Source of the DNA: Polaromonas sp. YR568
GTDB lineage: Bacteria; Pseudomonadota; Gammaproteobacteria; Burkholderiales; Burkholderiaceae_C
NCBI RefSeq assembly: GCF_900116715.1
Contig: NZ_FPBM01000002.1
Coordinates: 350,589 to 414,588 of the forward strand
Length of the DNA stretch: 64,000 bases
Reading direction: 5' to 3'
In this document: positions 15,555 to 25,691 of the stretch, one piece after another
Layout of the letters: the number at the start of each line of letters is the position of its first letter
Numbering within the stretch: the first letter of the stretch is position 1
Notes under the pieces: model-generated
What the model was told of the DNA's origin: nothing
What the model saw: only the letters and a program-made list of their open reading frames with translations
The model's database searches: none
Made by a program: the position numbers and the translations under genes

Positions 15555-18500
15555 CTACTCGTCCTCGCCCGTATTGCCGGCCTCAGCGGCGGCAGCTCTG
15601 AGTGCGTCGCCGGGATCGGCGCCACCACCTGAACCACCACCGTTACCGCTGCCACCACCCGAACCACCCGAGTTCGCCACGTTGTACAGCGCGCTGAGGT
15701 AAGCATCGCTCACCGGAGCAGCGCCACCGCCCTGCCCGGCCGGCGCGGTCGGCGCTACCGGAACAGGGTTGATGGTCAACACACCGTCGACATAGTTCAG
15801 TGCGTAGTTGCCGGCACTGTAGCCGCCAGCCTTGATGGCGTAATTGCCTGCGGCGGTCGCGCCTTGTGAGCTGCCGCTGTAGGCCAGCGCGCCGCCCAGC
15901 ACGGCCATCGTTTCGCCGTTCACAAAACCGCTGAAGTTCACGCCGTTGCCGCCGGTGTAGGCCGCGCCGCCGGCTGTCCGGCTGTCGTTGTTGGCGGTGA
16001 TGTTCAGGTTGGCTTTGTCGATATTGGCTGTCGTGGTGACGGGCGCCGCTGCCAGCTGGTAGTTGCTGGCCAGGCCGGTGCCGTCGGTCACGTTGTAGGT
16101 GGCGGTCACGGTCTTGCCGTTGGCCGCGCTCGCGTCGCTAAAGCTGGCACCGGTGGAGCTCAAGGTCAACAGCTCGCCGTAGGCCAGGCCCGTCAGCGTA
16201 CCGATAGTGCCCAGGGTTGCCGTGGCGTTGCCGTCATAGGTTTTGTTGTTCGCGGCCACGCCTGTCACGCTCACCGTGGCTTTGTCCACCGTCAGTGTGC
16301 CGCTGGTGTACGAGACACCGTAACCCAACGCGGCTGCCAGCGCGCCCTGCGTGATGGCGTGCGTGCCCGCCGACGCGGCAGCGCCTGTCGGTGCGGCCAG
16401 CAGGCCGGACAGCACGCTGCCCGCCGTATCGCCCGCCACCAGGCCCGAGCCCACGGTGTAGGTCAGGGTGGGGTCGGCCGCGCCGTAGACCTTGGTCTGG
16501 TTGTCGCCGGTGATGTTGATCACCGGCGTGACGCTGTAGACCATGCGGTTGCCGGTGATCGAGGTCATGGACGCATCGGTGGGCGCGTTGGCTGCGTAGG
16601 TGCGGCTGAAGGCATTGCCGGTGGAGGCAAAGCCGCCGAAGGTGTTGGTCGTCGGGTCGGTCGAATACACCAGGAAGCGGCCTGCGCCCGGGTTGAGCGG
16701 CGTGGCGCCGGCGTTGTTGATGAAATTGCGCCCGGCAGCCAGCACCAGCGAATCGCTGGCGGCGCTGCCCGAGGTCACGGTGTTGTTCAGCGTGATGTCG
16801 CCCGCGGCGCCCGTGGCGCGCACCAGCACCTTGTTGCTGGCGGTGAGGCCCACGGTGTTGACCGTGCCTATGGTCAGTGCGCCGGCCTGCGAGTAATCGA
16901 CATTGCCGGTGTTGCCTGCCAGTGTCGTCACCGCATTGCCTGCGTTGTTGAGGGTGTGATTACCCGTTCCCAGCAGCTCCAGGCCGGTGGCGGTGATGGC
17001 CGCGGTCTGGGTGGTGGCGCCAGCGGTGTTCAGCGTCAGCTCGCTAGCCGTCAGCGCGCCGTTGATGGCGATGTTGCCGGCGGTCGTGGTCAGCTTGAGC
17101 TTGTCCTGCGCATTGCCGAAGGCGCTGTCGATAGTGATACCAACGCCTGATGACAGGTTGACTGTCTGCGCGGCACCGGCATTGGTAGTGATGCCGAAGT
17201 TGCTGGTGTTGATGGCATTGGCGGCGGCGATGCTGATGTCGCCGGTGGCGCCTGTGGTCGTCAACGTTTGCAGGCCGGTCACATTGGTGCCCAGCGTGAT
17301 GCCGTTTGCCGCAGTTGCGTTGAGCGTGGTGCTGGTGATGTTGTTGGCGGCGCCGTTGGCGTCGGTGATGGCGCCGGCCGCGGCGCCGAGGGTGACTGAG
17401 CTGCCGGCCACCGTCTTGACCGCCAGGTTACCGGCCCCGTTGACACTGACATTGACGGCGCCCGCAGCGCTGATGTTTTCCAGGGTGCTGTTGCCGACCA
17501 GGCTCAGGTTGACCTGTGAGCCGGCGCCGTTGGCCACCGCGACGATAGGGCCGGCTGCTGAAATACTCACGGCGTTGGCGGCGCTGTCACCTATGCTGCC
17601 GTTGCCGGCCTCCAGATAGATCGTGCCGCCGGCCGAAGTCATGAGGTGCGTCCCGGGACTTGTGGCGGGGGATGGCGCACTGATACCACCCGTGGCCACA
17701 ATGCTCATGGCGGCCGTGCCCGCGGTCGTGCCTGTGGCATTGCTCGAAGTAGAAAGGGTTTCCGTTCCCAGGGTGATGGAACCGGTGTTGGCAATGTCGA
17801 CGCGGCCGGAGCTGTTGATGTTGCCCAGGAAGCTGACGTTGGCGGCGGTGTTGCGAAGGGTGATGCCACCGAATGTGGTGTTGAGGCCGAAGAAATTCTG
17901 GATCTGGTTGCCTGCGTGGGTCAGCGTGATGCCGCTGGAGCCAACGCCCTGGAAGCTGTCCGCGATGATGGCCTGGGTTTGCGTCAGGGCGCCGCCGGTG
18001 GCGGTCAGCACGACAGCACCGGTGCCGGCGTTGGTGATGCCGGCCGTTCCGTCAACCGTTCCCACGGTCAGGCCTGAGGCCGAGCCAGAGCGAACCTGGA
18101 AATTCAAGGCGTACGCACGCCCGCTGACCTGGCTGATCTGGTTTGCAGTGTTGGACAGCATGACGGTTCGCGCATCGGCGTTCAGGTTGGCGACCGTGAA
18201 TCCCGCGGTTTGCGAAATGCCGTTGCTGGAGAGGCTGTTGTTGAGCAGGCTCAAGCTTTGCGTGCTGGTCATATTGATCGCACCGCTGCTGTTGCCGATC
18301 CGGATACCGCCGGTATAGGTGCTGCCGCCTATCACCAGCGCCGAGGCAGTGATGAAGTTGAGTTCGCTGTTGCTCAGGTTGAGTAAGTTGACTTCGTCCG
18401 ATTCTCCCAGCGAGATTTGCCGGTTGGCAGTGGTCGGCGTGATCACCGTGCGGCCGCTGCCTGAATTGATGGTGTTTTCAATCCTCATCCGGTCACCGGC

Positions 18501-21500
18501 CAGGTTGATCTGCCCGCCGGCCGTGCTGACGGTGCCAAGGACGCCGACGTCATAAGACGATGCGCCCACTCCCCCAGGAACACCCGAGCCCCTGAGCGTG
18601 ATGGTGGCCGCGCCCAGGCCTGTCAGTGTGCTGCCGGCCAGCATGTCCAGGGCCCTGACCCCGGTCGCACCGGCAGACGTCGATGAGCCGGTCACAGCGA
18701 TGTTTCCTGTTGAACTGGCGGTGCCTGACAGGCGTGCCCCGGTCAGGTTGGTTGGAAGGCCGGTTGAATTCACCGTGCCCGTGATATCGAGGCCACCCGT
18801 GCCCGCGACGATTTCGGACGACACCCCTGTGGACAGGCCGGTGCCGGAGCCGGTCATGAGCCCGCCGCTCAGGAAAGTGCCGGTCGTGGACGTCCCGCTG
18901 ATGGTGATCTTGCCGCCCGCGCCAGACTCCAGCTTGCCGTTCACCGCCAGGCCGGTGCCGTCGAAATGCGCACTGTTGTTGAACGAGCCCGTGAGCGACA
19001 CGTCGCCACCCGTGCTGGAAACAGTGGCACCATTGGCCAGTTCCCCGCCCATGCTGGCGGGGCCGGTGTACGGGTCCGGCAGTATGGGCTGGTTGCCCGT
19101 GACGGTACCCGTCAGCGTGACGCTGCCGGCGCCCGTGATGGTGGAGCCCGCATCCACACGGAAGCCGCGCTCTATCTGGCCGCCCCTGCCCGCCCCACCG
19201 GCGCTGCCGGTGATGGAGACGGCGCCGGTGCCGCCAGTGATGCTGGAGCCGGTGATGGCCACACCGGCGGCCGACCCGCCGGTGGCGCTGGCGCCGCCGC
19301 TCGTGAGATTGCCGCTCAAGGTGATGGTGCCCGCGCCGGTGGTGCTGACGGTCGAGCCCGTGGCGCCGTTGTTCACGATTTCCAGCGAATGCGCGTCGCT
19401 GTTGCCCGCCGCGCTGAGCACCACGTTGCCGTTGTTGGCGCTGACCTTGCTGCCCAGCACCTGGATGGCGCCGTTGGCCGCCGTCAGGCTGACGTTGCCG
19501 CCGGCCGCGCTGTTCTGGATGCCGTCACCCATGCCCAGGTCGGTGACCACCACCTTGCCGGTGCCGGTGTACGACATCGCGACATTGCCGCTGCCGGTGT
19601 TGATGGCGCTCACGCGCGCCGCGTTGATGTTGATCGCGCCGCCAGTGCCATTGTTAAGGCCGTTGACCGACCTTAACCTCAGGTCGCCCGCATTCAGCGC
19701 AGTTTGCGACACGATGGTGCCGCCCGAGTTGATACTGAGGCTGGACAGGGCGGTGGTGCCGCCCACCGCACCCGCGAAGACGGCGTTGCCCGAACTCGTG
19801 ATGCTCAGTGCGCCCGGGCCATTGACATTACTGCCGAACGAGATGGAGCTCCCGGTGCTGATCAGATTGGTGGCGCCCACTACGTTCACTGCGCCGCTAA
19901 AGCTTTGCGCGCCGCCCGTTTGCAGCGTGCCGCCAAGCATGTTGATACCGCCGCCCGCCGTCAGCGAGAGGTGGCCGCTGAAGGTTTGCAGGCCCACCAG
20001 GTCTATGGCCCCGACGTTCCTGACCAGCGTGAGCGTGCCCGTGTAGCTGGGCACCGTAGGAAAAGCGAAACCTGTGGCGTAACGGAATGACATGTTTCTC
20101 ACGCTGCCGGTGCCATTGACAGTGACGCCGCCGCCAAAGGTGTTGGACGAAGTGCCCAGCAAGACGTCTTTATTGAGGCCGTTGAGCGTGAAGGTGGAGG
20201 CGCCCGTCACGTTCAACGTGTCGGACTGCGAGATCGAGCCCGAGTTGGAGATGGCTGTCAGGCTGCCGCCCACGGTGGACGCGCCCAGCTTCAGGTCGTC
20301 GGCGTCCCGGATGGTCACGGCATTGCTGCCGGTGTTGTTGAGCGAGACCGCGCCGGTGAAGTTGTTGCCAGTATTGCTCAGGTCGATGGCGCTGGCGCCG
20401 CCGTTGACGGTCACCGCGCCCCCGTTGGCGGCTTGCGTGATCGCGCCGGTCTGGGTGATGTTGTTGCCGGTGATATTCAGTGTGCCGCTGCCCAGCGACA
20501 AAGTGCCCAGAGTCAAGGGGTTGCCGGTGGCGTTGAGGGTGACGTTGTTCGCGCCGAGATTGGTGACGCTGACCGCGCCGGTGAAATTGTTGCCGGCGCC
20601 GGTCAGGCTCACCTCACCCCCGCCCGCATTGACGCTGGTGGTGCCGCCCACCGTCAGTGCGCCGCTCGTTTGCTGGATGCCTATATTGGAAGCGAGTGTC
20701 AGGTTGCCGGTCGCCGTGAGGTCTGTGTTGATGCTCAGGCCGCCTGTCGCGGTCAGGCTGAGGTTGTTGGCGTTCAAGGCACCGGAAAGCGAGAGAGCGC
20801 TGCCCGACAAAGTCAGGTTGCCAGCGCCGGTGTTCACCGGACCATTCAGCGTCAGCACACCGCTGCCAGCCCCCAGGCTGACGTTCTGGTTGGCGCCCAT
20901 CAGGTTCAGGGAACCGATATTGAAGAGGCCGCCGTTCGCGGAGACGTTCACGTCCTTGGCAGCAGTGATGAAGGCATTGCTGACGGCCGAATCGCTGGTG
21001 AAGTCGATCTCCCCGCCGCCGCCCGTTCCAAGGGCGGTCAGGTTGAGCGTGCCTATGGCGTTGTTGCTTGCATTCAAGCGCATCCTGCCGCTGCCCGTGT
21101 TGCCCGAGGAAGCGGTGAAGCTGCCACCGGGTGTGGTCATGACGGCGATCAGGGCGGAGTTGGGGTCGCTTCCCCGGATGTTGGTGCCCGCAAACAGGTC
21201 GAAGGAGCCGGCGTTCCAGGTGACACCGCTGTTCATGACCAATTCGCCCGTGGTGGCTTTCATCTTCAAACTGCTGGCGTAGATCTGCCCCAGGCCGTCG
21301 GTGCTGCCGATACTGCCTCCTGCCGTCAGGTCTATCGCGCCGTTGCTCACGTTCAAGGTTCCCCCGCCGGCAATGTTGCGCGTGGCTTGTGCGGTCAGCC
21401 CCCCCGCGCCGCCGCCGGAATATGTCACGTTGGCGGTGAAGTTGATGTCGCGGTGCGCCGTCAAGGTCAAGGTACTGGGGCTCGCCCAACTGACTGCGCT

Positions 21501-22796
21501 GTTGACGTTGATGTCGCCATTGCCAGCCGTTGAGCCGTCAGTAGCAATGCTCACGTTGCCCAGGCCGAGTGCGGCGGACAAGGTGGCTGCCCCCATGCCG
21601 GAAGTGGTCTGCGCCGCATTACCTGCCGCAATGGTGAAGTCCACTGGGTCGATCAGCCAGGTGCCGCTTTGACCATCCGTTGCCTTGGTCGTGACTTGCG
21701 TACCGGCCGCAACGTTCACATTGGCGGCACTGGTCTCAATGAACCCGCCATTGCCGCCATCGGGGGCTGAGGCATCCAGCGTGCCGCCCACATTGACGGT
21801 ACCCACTTCCATATCGCCCATCAGCAGGATGCGGCCAGCCTTGTTCTGCACGGTTTTGGCTTCAATCACGCCGGTGTTGTTCACCGTGGCAGTGGTCAGG
21901 TTGTCCATGGCCTTGGCGGAGAGCAGCACTTGCCCCCCGTTGGCCTGAATCAGGAGCTTGTTTTCAGCCAGCGCATTGATAGCGCCCTGGTCGATGCTGT
22001 AGCCCAGCAGGCTGCCGTTGTCGATGTTGAGCGTGATCTTGTTGCCTGCGGCCAGCAAAGCGGTTCCGAGGTTGGCGGTCATCACGCCTTCATTGCGCAC
22101 CTCCGGCGCCAGCAGCGCCAGGTAACCGCCGGGGGCCGCCTTCAGGCTTCCCTTGTTGACCACCGAACCGGAACCGCCCGAGCCGGTGAACACATGGTTG
22201 CCGGCCATGAAGTCGGCATTGCTCATGGCAAGCGTCGAGGCGACCAGGCCGCCTACGTTGACTTGCGAACCCGCGCCAAACAGCACGCCGTTCGGGTTCA
22301 GGATAAAGACCTGCCCATTGGCCGTCAGGCTGCCGAGGAACTCGCTCGGGCTGCTGCCGGTGATGCGGTTCAGCGCAATCGCCGACGCATTGGGCTGGTT
22401 AAAGATCAGCGCCTCATTGGCCGCCGTGGACAAACTGGTCCAGTCAATCGCTACGCGCTGGCTGCTCTGGTTGATGGTGGTGGTGTTGCCCACCGTTGCA
22501 ATACCGGCTGTGCCGGCGGAGATGCTGGCATTGGCCGCATCGGCCGCGCGTGCCTGGTGGGTAAACAGGGCCAGCGACGTGAGCAGCACCAGCGCCGCCC
22601 GGCACGCGGTGTTGAGTGTGAAACTTGCACCACCGCCACCGCTTCCTTCAGCATGCAAAACATCCCATTGCACGCTGCTGCGCGACGAGCCGCCTTTGCT
22701 GGCGCCTTTGGCGTTTTCGGCTACGGCCACCCAGAGCGACAGGCTGGCATTCCACACCAGACGATAGATACGGTTCATGCTGGCATGGCTCTTCAT
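15555..22796 (-). CDS. TpsA2: large beta-helical two-partner secretion exoprotein
   Basis: This 2413-residue TpsA starts at MKSHASMNRIYRLVWN (ATG 22796, preceded by GAAAG six bases upstream). ESPR and signal peptide end with ARA at residue 84; the TPS domain with ILNPNGVLFG follows. The body (about 350-2050) is a long beta-helix of short T/G/N-rich units without GLUG motifs. The C-terminal part has an MBG-type unit (KVYGAADPTLTYTV), one YDG repeat, another MBG unit, a Gly/Ser-rich linker and the tail ALRAAAAEAGNTGEDE. The segment before the tail (ITDANGAANNITSTT to about TSGTLTV) is nearly identical to one in TpsA6. It would be exported by the single TpsB. Confidence 0.93.
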   Translation of the reverse strand: MKSHASMNRIYRLVWNASLSLWVAVAENAKGASKGGSSRSSVQWDVLHAEGSGGGGASFTLNTACRAALVLLTSLALFTHQARAADAANASISAGTAGIATVGNTTTINQSSQRVAIDWTSLSTAANEALIFNQPNASAIALNRITGSSPSEFLGSLTANGQVFILNPNGVLFGAGSQVNVGGLVASTLAMSNADFMAGNHVFTGSGGSGSVVNKGSLKAAPGGYLALLAPEVRNEGVMTANLGTALLAAGNKITLNIDNGSLLGYSIDQGAINALAENKLLIQANGGQVLLSAKAMDNLTTATVNNTGVIEAKTVQNKAGRILLMGDMEVGTVNVGGTLDASAPDGGNGGFIETSAANVNVAAGTQVTTKATDGQSGTWLIDPVDFTIAAGNAAQTTSGMGAATLSAALGLGNVSIATDGSTAGNGDINVNSAVSWASPSTLTLTAHRDINFTANVTYSGGGAGGLTAQATRNIAGGGTLNVSNGAIDLTAGGSIGSTDGLGQIYASSLKMKATTGELVMNSGVTWNAGSFDLFAGTNIRGSDPNSALIAVMTTPGGSFTASSGNTGSGRMRLNASNNAIGTLNLTALGTGGGGEIDFTSDSAVSNAFITAAKDVNVSANGGLFNIGSLNLMGANQNVSLGAGSGVLTLNGPVNTGAGNLTLSGSALSLSGALNANNLSLTATGGLSINTDLTATGNLTLASNIGIQQTSGALTVGGTTSVNAGGGEVSLTGAGNNFTGAVSVTNLGANNVTLNATGNPLTLGTLSLGSGTLNITGNNITQTGAITQAANGGAVTVNGGASAIDLSNTGNNFTGAVSLNNTGSNAVTIRDADDLKLGASTVGGSLTAISNSGSISQSDTLNVTGASTFTLNGLNKDVLLGTSSNTFGGGVTVNGTGSVRNMSFRYATGFAFPTVPSYTGTLTLVRNVGAIDLVGLQTFSGHLSLTAGGGINMLGGTLQTGGAQSFSGAVNVVGATNLISTGSSISFGSNVNGPGALSITSSGNAVFAGAVGGTTALSSLSINSGGTIVSQTALNAGDLRLRSVNGLNNGTGGAININAARVSAINTGSGNVAMSYTGTGKVVVTDLGMGDGIQNSAAGGNVSLTAANGAIQVLGSKVSANNGNVVLSAAGNSDAHSLEIVNNGATGSTVSTTGAGTITLSGNLTSGGASATGGSAAGVAITGSSITGGTGAVSITGSAGGAGRGGQIERGFRVDAGSTITGAGSVTLTGTVTGNQPILPDPYTGPASMGGELANGATVSSTGGDVSLTGSFNNSAHFDGTGLAVNGKLESGAGGKITISGTSTTGTFLSGGLMTGSGTGLSTGVSSEIVAGTGGLDITGTVNSTGLPTNLTGARLSGTASSTGNIAVTGSSTSAGATGVRALDMLAGSTLTGLGAATITLRGSGVPGGVGASSYDVGVLGTVSTAGGQINLAGDRMRIENTINSGSGRTVITPTTANRQISLGESDEVNLLNLSNSELNFITASALVIGGSTYTGGIRIGNSSGAINMTSTQSLSLLNNSLSSNGISQTAGFTVANLNADARTVMLSNTANQISQVSGRAYALNFQVRSGSASGLTVGTVDGTAGITNAGTGAVVLTATGGALTQTQAIIADSFQGVGSSGITLTHAGNQIQNFFGLNTTFGGITLRNTAANVSFLGNINSSGRVDIANTGSITLGTETLSTSSNATGTTAGTAAMSIVATGGISAPSPATSPGTHLMTSAGGTIYLEAGNGSIGDSAANAVSISAAGPIVAVANGAGSQVNLSLVGNSTLENISAAGAVNVSVNGAGNLAVKTVAGSSVTLGAAAGAITDANGAANNITSTTLNATAANGITLGTNVTGLQTLTTTGATGDISIAAANAINTSNFGITTNAGAAQTVNLSSGVGITIDSAFGNAQDKLKLTTTAGNIAINGALTASELTLNTAGATTQTAAITATGLELLGTGNHTLNNAGNAVTTLAGNTGNVDYSQAGALTIGTVNTVGLTASNKVLVRATGAAGDITLNNTVTSGSAASDSLVLAAGRNFINNAGATPLNPGAGRFLVYSTDPTTNTFGGFASTGNAFSRTYAANAPTDASMTSITGNRMVYSVTPVINITGDNQTKVYGAADPTLTYTVGSGLVAGDTAGSVLSGLLAAPTGAAASAGTHAITQGALAAALGYGVSYTSGTLTVDKATVSVTGVAANNKTYDGNATATLGTIGTLTGLAYGELLTLSSTGASFSDASAANGKTVTATYNVTDGTGLASNYQLAAAPVTTTANIDKANLNITANNDSRTAGGAAYTGGNGVNFSGFVNGETMAVLGGALAYSGSSQGATAAGNYAIKAGGYSAGNYALNYVDGVLTINPVPVAPTAPAGQGGGAAPVSDAYLSALYNVANSGGSGGGSGNGGGSGGGADPGDALRAAAAEAGNTGEDE

Positions 22797-22914
22797 GGAG
22801 GACTTTCGCGAAAGGCCGGCGGGTGATGCGGAGCTCACCTCATGGAAGCCGGCGGACAAGATGGGAAACGGGAAACGCGGCTGTGCCTGGGCATTTGCGG
22901 CGCAAAGAAGCCAC

Positions 22915-22939
22915 CTATTGGCTTCTACGTTACCAATAG
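22915..22939. promoter_or_regulatory. Inverted repeat overlapping the tpsA2 -10 region
   Basis: CTATTGG-N11-CCAATAG, perfect seven-base arms. It covers most of the predicted TACTAT -10 and the transcription start of tpsA2, so it could be a repressor operator or a hairpin at the 5' end of the message. Confidence 0.45.
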
Positions 22940-22982
22940 TATCAAGGCATTCTTGCAGGGAGACTACGTGAAAGATGTAGCC
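22936..22982 (-). promoter_or_regulatory. Probable operator-promoter of tpsA2 (variant)
   Basis: TACTAT (complement of 22936-22941) matches the tpsA1 -10. A degenerate palindrome CTAC-N9-GTAG (22964-22980) has its centre within half a base of the position seen at the other promoters. The arms resemble the outer part of class A (CTAC...GTAG). Weaker than the others. Confidence 0.4.
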
Positions 22983-23066
22983 AATACAGGCGACAACAGG
23001 CCTCTAAATTCCGCTGGACAGGGGCGCTTGCCTGGGCTAGGGATTTCCCTCGCCAGGCCGGAAATC

Positions 23067-25691
23067 CTATTTCGTGCCCTGCTCTTGCGCCTCCGCCGCT
23101 GCGGCAGACAAGGCATCGGCCAAAGCGCCGGGGTCTGGGCGGCTGGGGGTGTTCGCCGAGCGGACCACGCCGGCCAGGTAAACCATGGCGCTGCGGTAGG
23201 CCTCGTTAATCAGGAAATCGCCGCCCGAATCAGCCTGCCTGATGGTCAATGTGCCGCCCGTGATGTCATAACCCTCCTGGGTCGACCAGGCGTTGTAGAC
23301 ACCCAGGCTGGTGCCGCTAGCGGCGGTGACGCCGGCCGCACCGGCGCCCGACTGCTGCGCGCCGTTGAACACCACGCTGGTGTCGGGCAGCGTGATGGGC
23401 AACAGGAAGCTGCGCAGCAGCGGGCCGGTCTGCCCCTCGTAAATGCGCCAGACCGCCGTGGTGCCGCCCTGCGTGGCCATATCCCAGCCGGCAAAGGTAG
23501 CCGCCTGCATCATCTGGGCGCTGGTTTTACCGGTGCCGCCTGCACTGGTGGCCTGGCCCGAGGTGGTGATGTTCCAGTAGCTGTCGGTGGTCACGGCTGC
23601 GCCGAACTCTTCGGCCACCAGCCCGCCCGCCAGGCCGGCCGAGGTGACGCGGCCGCTGCTGTAGGCACGCGTGATGGTGCCATCCAGCGAGCTGCCGACC
23701 AGGCCGCCAACCTTGTCGTTGCCGGTCACGGCACCAGTGGCATAGGAGTCGGTGATGCCGCCCTGGCTGAGCTCACCCACCAGGCCGCCCACCTCGTCGT
23801 TGCCGGTAACCGCTGCCGTGCTGTAGACATTGGTGAAGTTGGTGCAGCAGCCCTGCCCGGCGATGGCGCCCACAAAACTGTCGCCGGTGATGCTGCCGCC
23901 CACCAGCCCGAGGTTGCGGATGCTGGTGCTTTGCGTGATGCCGAAGAGGCCCACAAAGTTATCGCCCGGCCGGTTGATAAAGAGGTTGGTGATCTTGTGG
24001 TTGAGGCCATCGAAGCGGCCCTCAAAAATGCCCGGCGCGCCCACGCCGCCCAGGGTGTCAAAGCCCGCACCGGCGTTCCAGTTCACCGTGTCGCTGGCGT
24101 CGATGTCGGCGCCCAGCACGTAGTTCAGGGTCGGGTCGCCGTTGATGCCCTGCAAGTCGGTGCCGGTGGTGCTGCCCGCCGCGCCCAGGCTGGTGATGAC
24201 CCTGTACGGGTCAGTCGCGCCGTCGCTGCCCAGCCGGGTGCTGAAGTTGTTGCCGGCCCGCAGGTTGACGGGTGCGCGCACGTTGTAGGTGGCGGTGTTG
24301 CCCGCATTGACGGCGCCCAGCCCGTATTCGAGTGCCAGCTTGCCGTTGGCGTTTTGAGAGGTGATGGACGCATTGATATTGATGTTGCGCCAGGCGCTCA
24401 GAGTCAGCGTGGTGCCGGCATTCCAGGTCACGGCCGAGTTGACGTGGATGTCGCCGTTGTCGGTGCCGCCCGCATTGTTGGTGGCCAGCGCGACGTTGCC
24501 CAGGTTGAGGTTGTTGGCCAGCGTGGTGGCGCCTATGCCGCTGCCGGTCAAGCCGCCGCTGCCTGCGGCGATGGTGAAGTCGGTCGGATCGATCAGCCAG
24601 GTGCCGTGGTTGCCGCTGGCGGCCAGCGTCGTCACTTTGGCACCGTCTGCCACCTTGACGTGGGCTGCGCTGGTTTCCACAAAACCGCCGTCGCCACCAT
24701 CCGGCGCCGACGCATCCAGCGTGCCCGCCAGATTCACAGTGCCCGTCTCCATGTCGCCCATCAGCAGGATACGGCCGGCCTTGTTCTGCACGGTTTTGGC
24801 TTCGATGACGCCGGTGTTGTTCACCGTGGCAGTGGTCAGGTTGTCCATGGCCTTGGCCGAGAGCAAGACCTGCCCGCCGTTGGCCTGGATCAATAGCTTG
24901 TTTTCGGCCAGCGCATTGATGGCGCCCTGGTCGATGCTGTAGCCCAGCAAGCTGCCGTTGTCGAGGTTCAAGGTGATCTTGTTGCCGGCTGCCAGCAAAG
25001 CGGCTCCGAGATTCGCGGTCATCACGCCTTCATTGCGCACCTCGGGCGCCAGCAGCGCCAGGTAACCGCCGGGGGCCGCCTTCAGGGTGCCCTTGTTGAC
25101 CACCGAGCCGGAACCGCCCGAGCCGGTGAACACATGGTTGCCGGCCATGAAGTCTGCATTGCTCATGCTCAGGGTTGAGGCGACCAGGCCGCCGACATTG
25201 ACTTGCGATCCCGCGCCAAACAGCACACCGTTCGGGTTCAGGATAAAGACTTGCCCATTGGCCGTGAGGCTGCCGAGGAACTCGCTCGGACTGCTGCCGG
25301 TGATGCGGTTCAGCGCAATCGCCGATGCGTTGGGCTGGTTGAAGATCAACGCCTCATTGGCTGCTGTGGACAAACTGGTCCAGTCGATCGCCACACGCTG
25401 GCTGCTCTGGTTGATGGTAGTGGTATTGCCCACCGTCGCGATACCGGCCGCGCCGGCGGAGACGGAGGCATTGGCCGCATCCGCGGCCCAGGCCTGCGGG
25501 GCGCCAACGGCCAACATCAGCAAGGCGGCGCTGCAGGCAGCATTGAGTGTGAATCCGCTCGCTGCGCTGACACCGGAACGCGCACCGCTTTTGCGGCTGC
25601 CCCTGGCGTTTTCGGCCACAGCCACCCAGAGGCTTGACGCGGCGTTCCAGACAAGACGGTAAATGCGGTTGATGCTGGCATGGCTCTTCAT
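23067..25691 (-). CDS. TpsA3: shortest TpsA, GLUG-repeat exoprotein
   Basis: An 874-residue TpsA starting MKSHASINRIYRLVWN (ATG 25691; Ile replaces the Met seen in the paralogues, so the outer ATG must be used). Signal peptide ends at AWA (residue 69); the TPS domain with ILNPNGVLFG follows. A short beta-helix, four to five GLUG units (VGGLVGELSQGGITDSYATGAV) and the junction WRIYEGQTGPLLRSFLL lead to a short unit ending YDITGGTLTI, where the YDG arrays of its relatives would begin; here the protein stops after another 60 residues with the tail LSAAAAEAQEQGTK. It looks like a TpsA5- or TpsA4-like protein without its repeat stalk. No conserved operator is found upstream. Confidence 0.92.
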   Translation of the reverse strand: MKSHASINRIYRLVWNAASSLWVAVAENARGSRKSGARSGVSAASGFTLNAACSAALLMLAVGAPQAWAADAANASVSAGAAGIATVGNTTTINQSSQRVAIDWTSLSTAANEALIFNQPNASAIALNRITGSSPSEFLGSLTANGQVFILNPNGVLFGAGSQVNVGGLVASTLSMSNADFMAGNHVFTGSGGSGSVVNKGTLKAAPGGYLALLAPEVRNEGVMTANLGAALLAAGNKITLNLDNGSLLGYSIDQGAINALAENKLLIQANGGQVLLSAKAMDNLTTATVNNTGVIEAKTVQNKAGRILLMGDMETGTVNLAGTLDASAPDGGDGGFVETSAAHVKVADGAKVTTLAASGNHGTWLIDPTDFTIAAGSGGLTGSGIGATTLANNLNLGNVALATNNAGGTDNGDIHVNSAVTWNAGTTLTLSAWRNININASITSQNANGKLALEYGLGAVNAGNTATYNVRAPVNLRAGNNFSTRLGSDGATDPYRVITSLGAAGSTTGTDLQGINGDPTLNYVLGADIDASDTVNWNAGAGFDTLGGVGAPGIFEGRFDGLNHKITNLFINRPGDNFVGLFGITQSTSIRNLGLVGGSITGDSFVGAIAGQGCCTNFTNVYSTAAVTGNDEVGGLVGELSQGGITDSYATGAVTGNDKVGGLVGSSLDGTITRAYSSGRVTSAGLAGGLVAEEFGAAVTTDSYWNITTSGQATSAGGTGKTSAQMMQAATFAGWDMATQGGTTAVWRIYEGQTGPLLRSFLLPITLPDTSVVFNGAQQSGAGAAGVTAASGTSLGVYNAWSTQEGYDITGGTLTIRQADSGGDFLINEAYRSAMVYLAGVVRSANTPSRPDPGALADALSAAAAEAQEQGTK

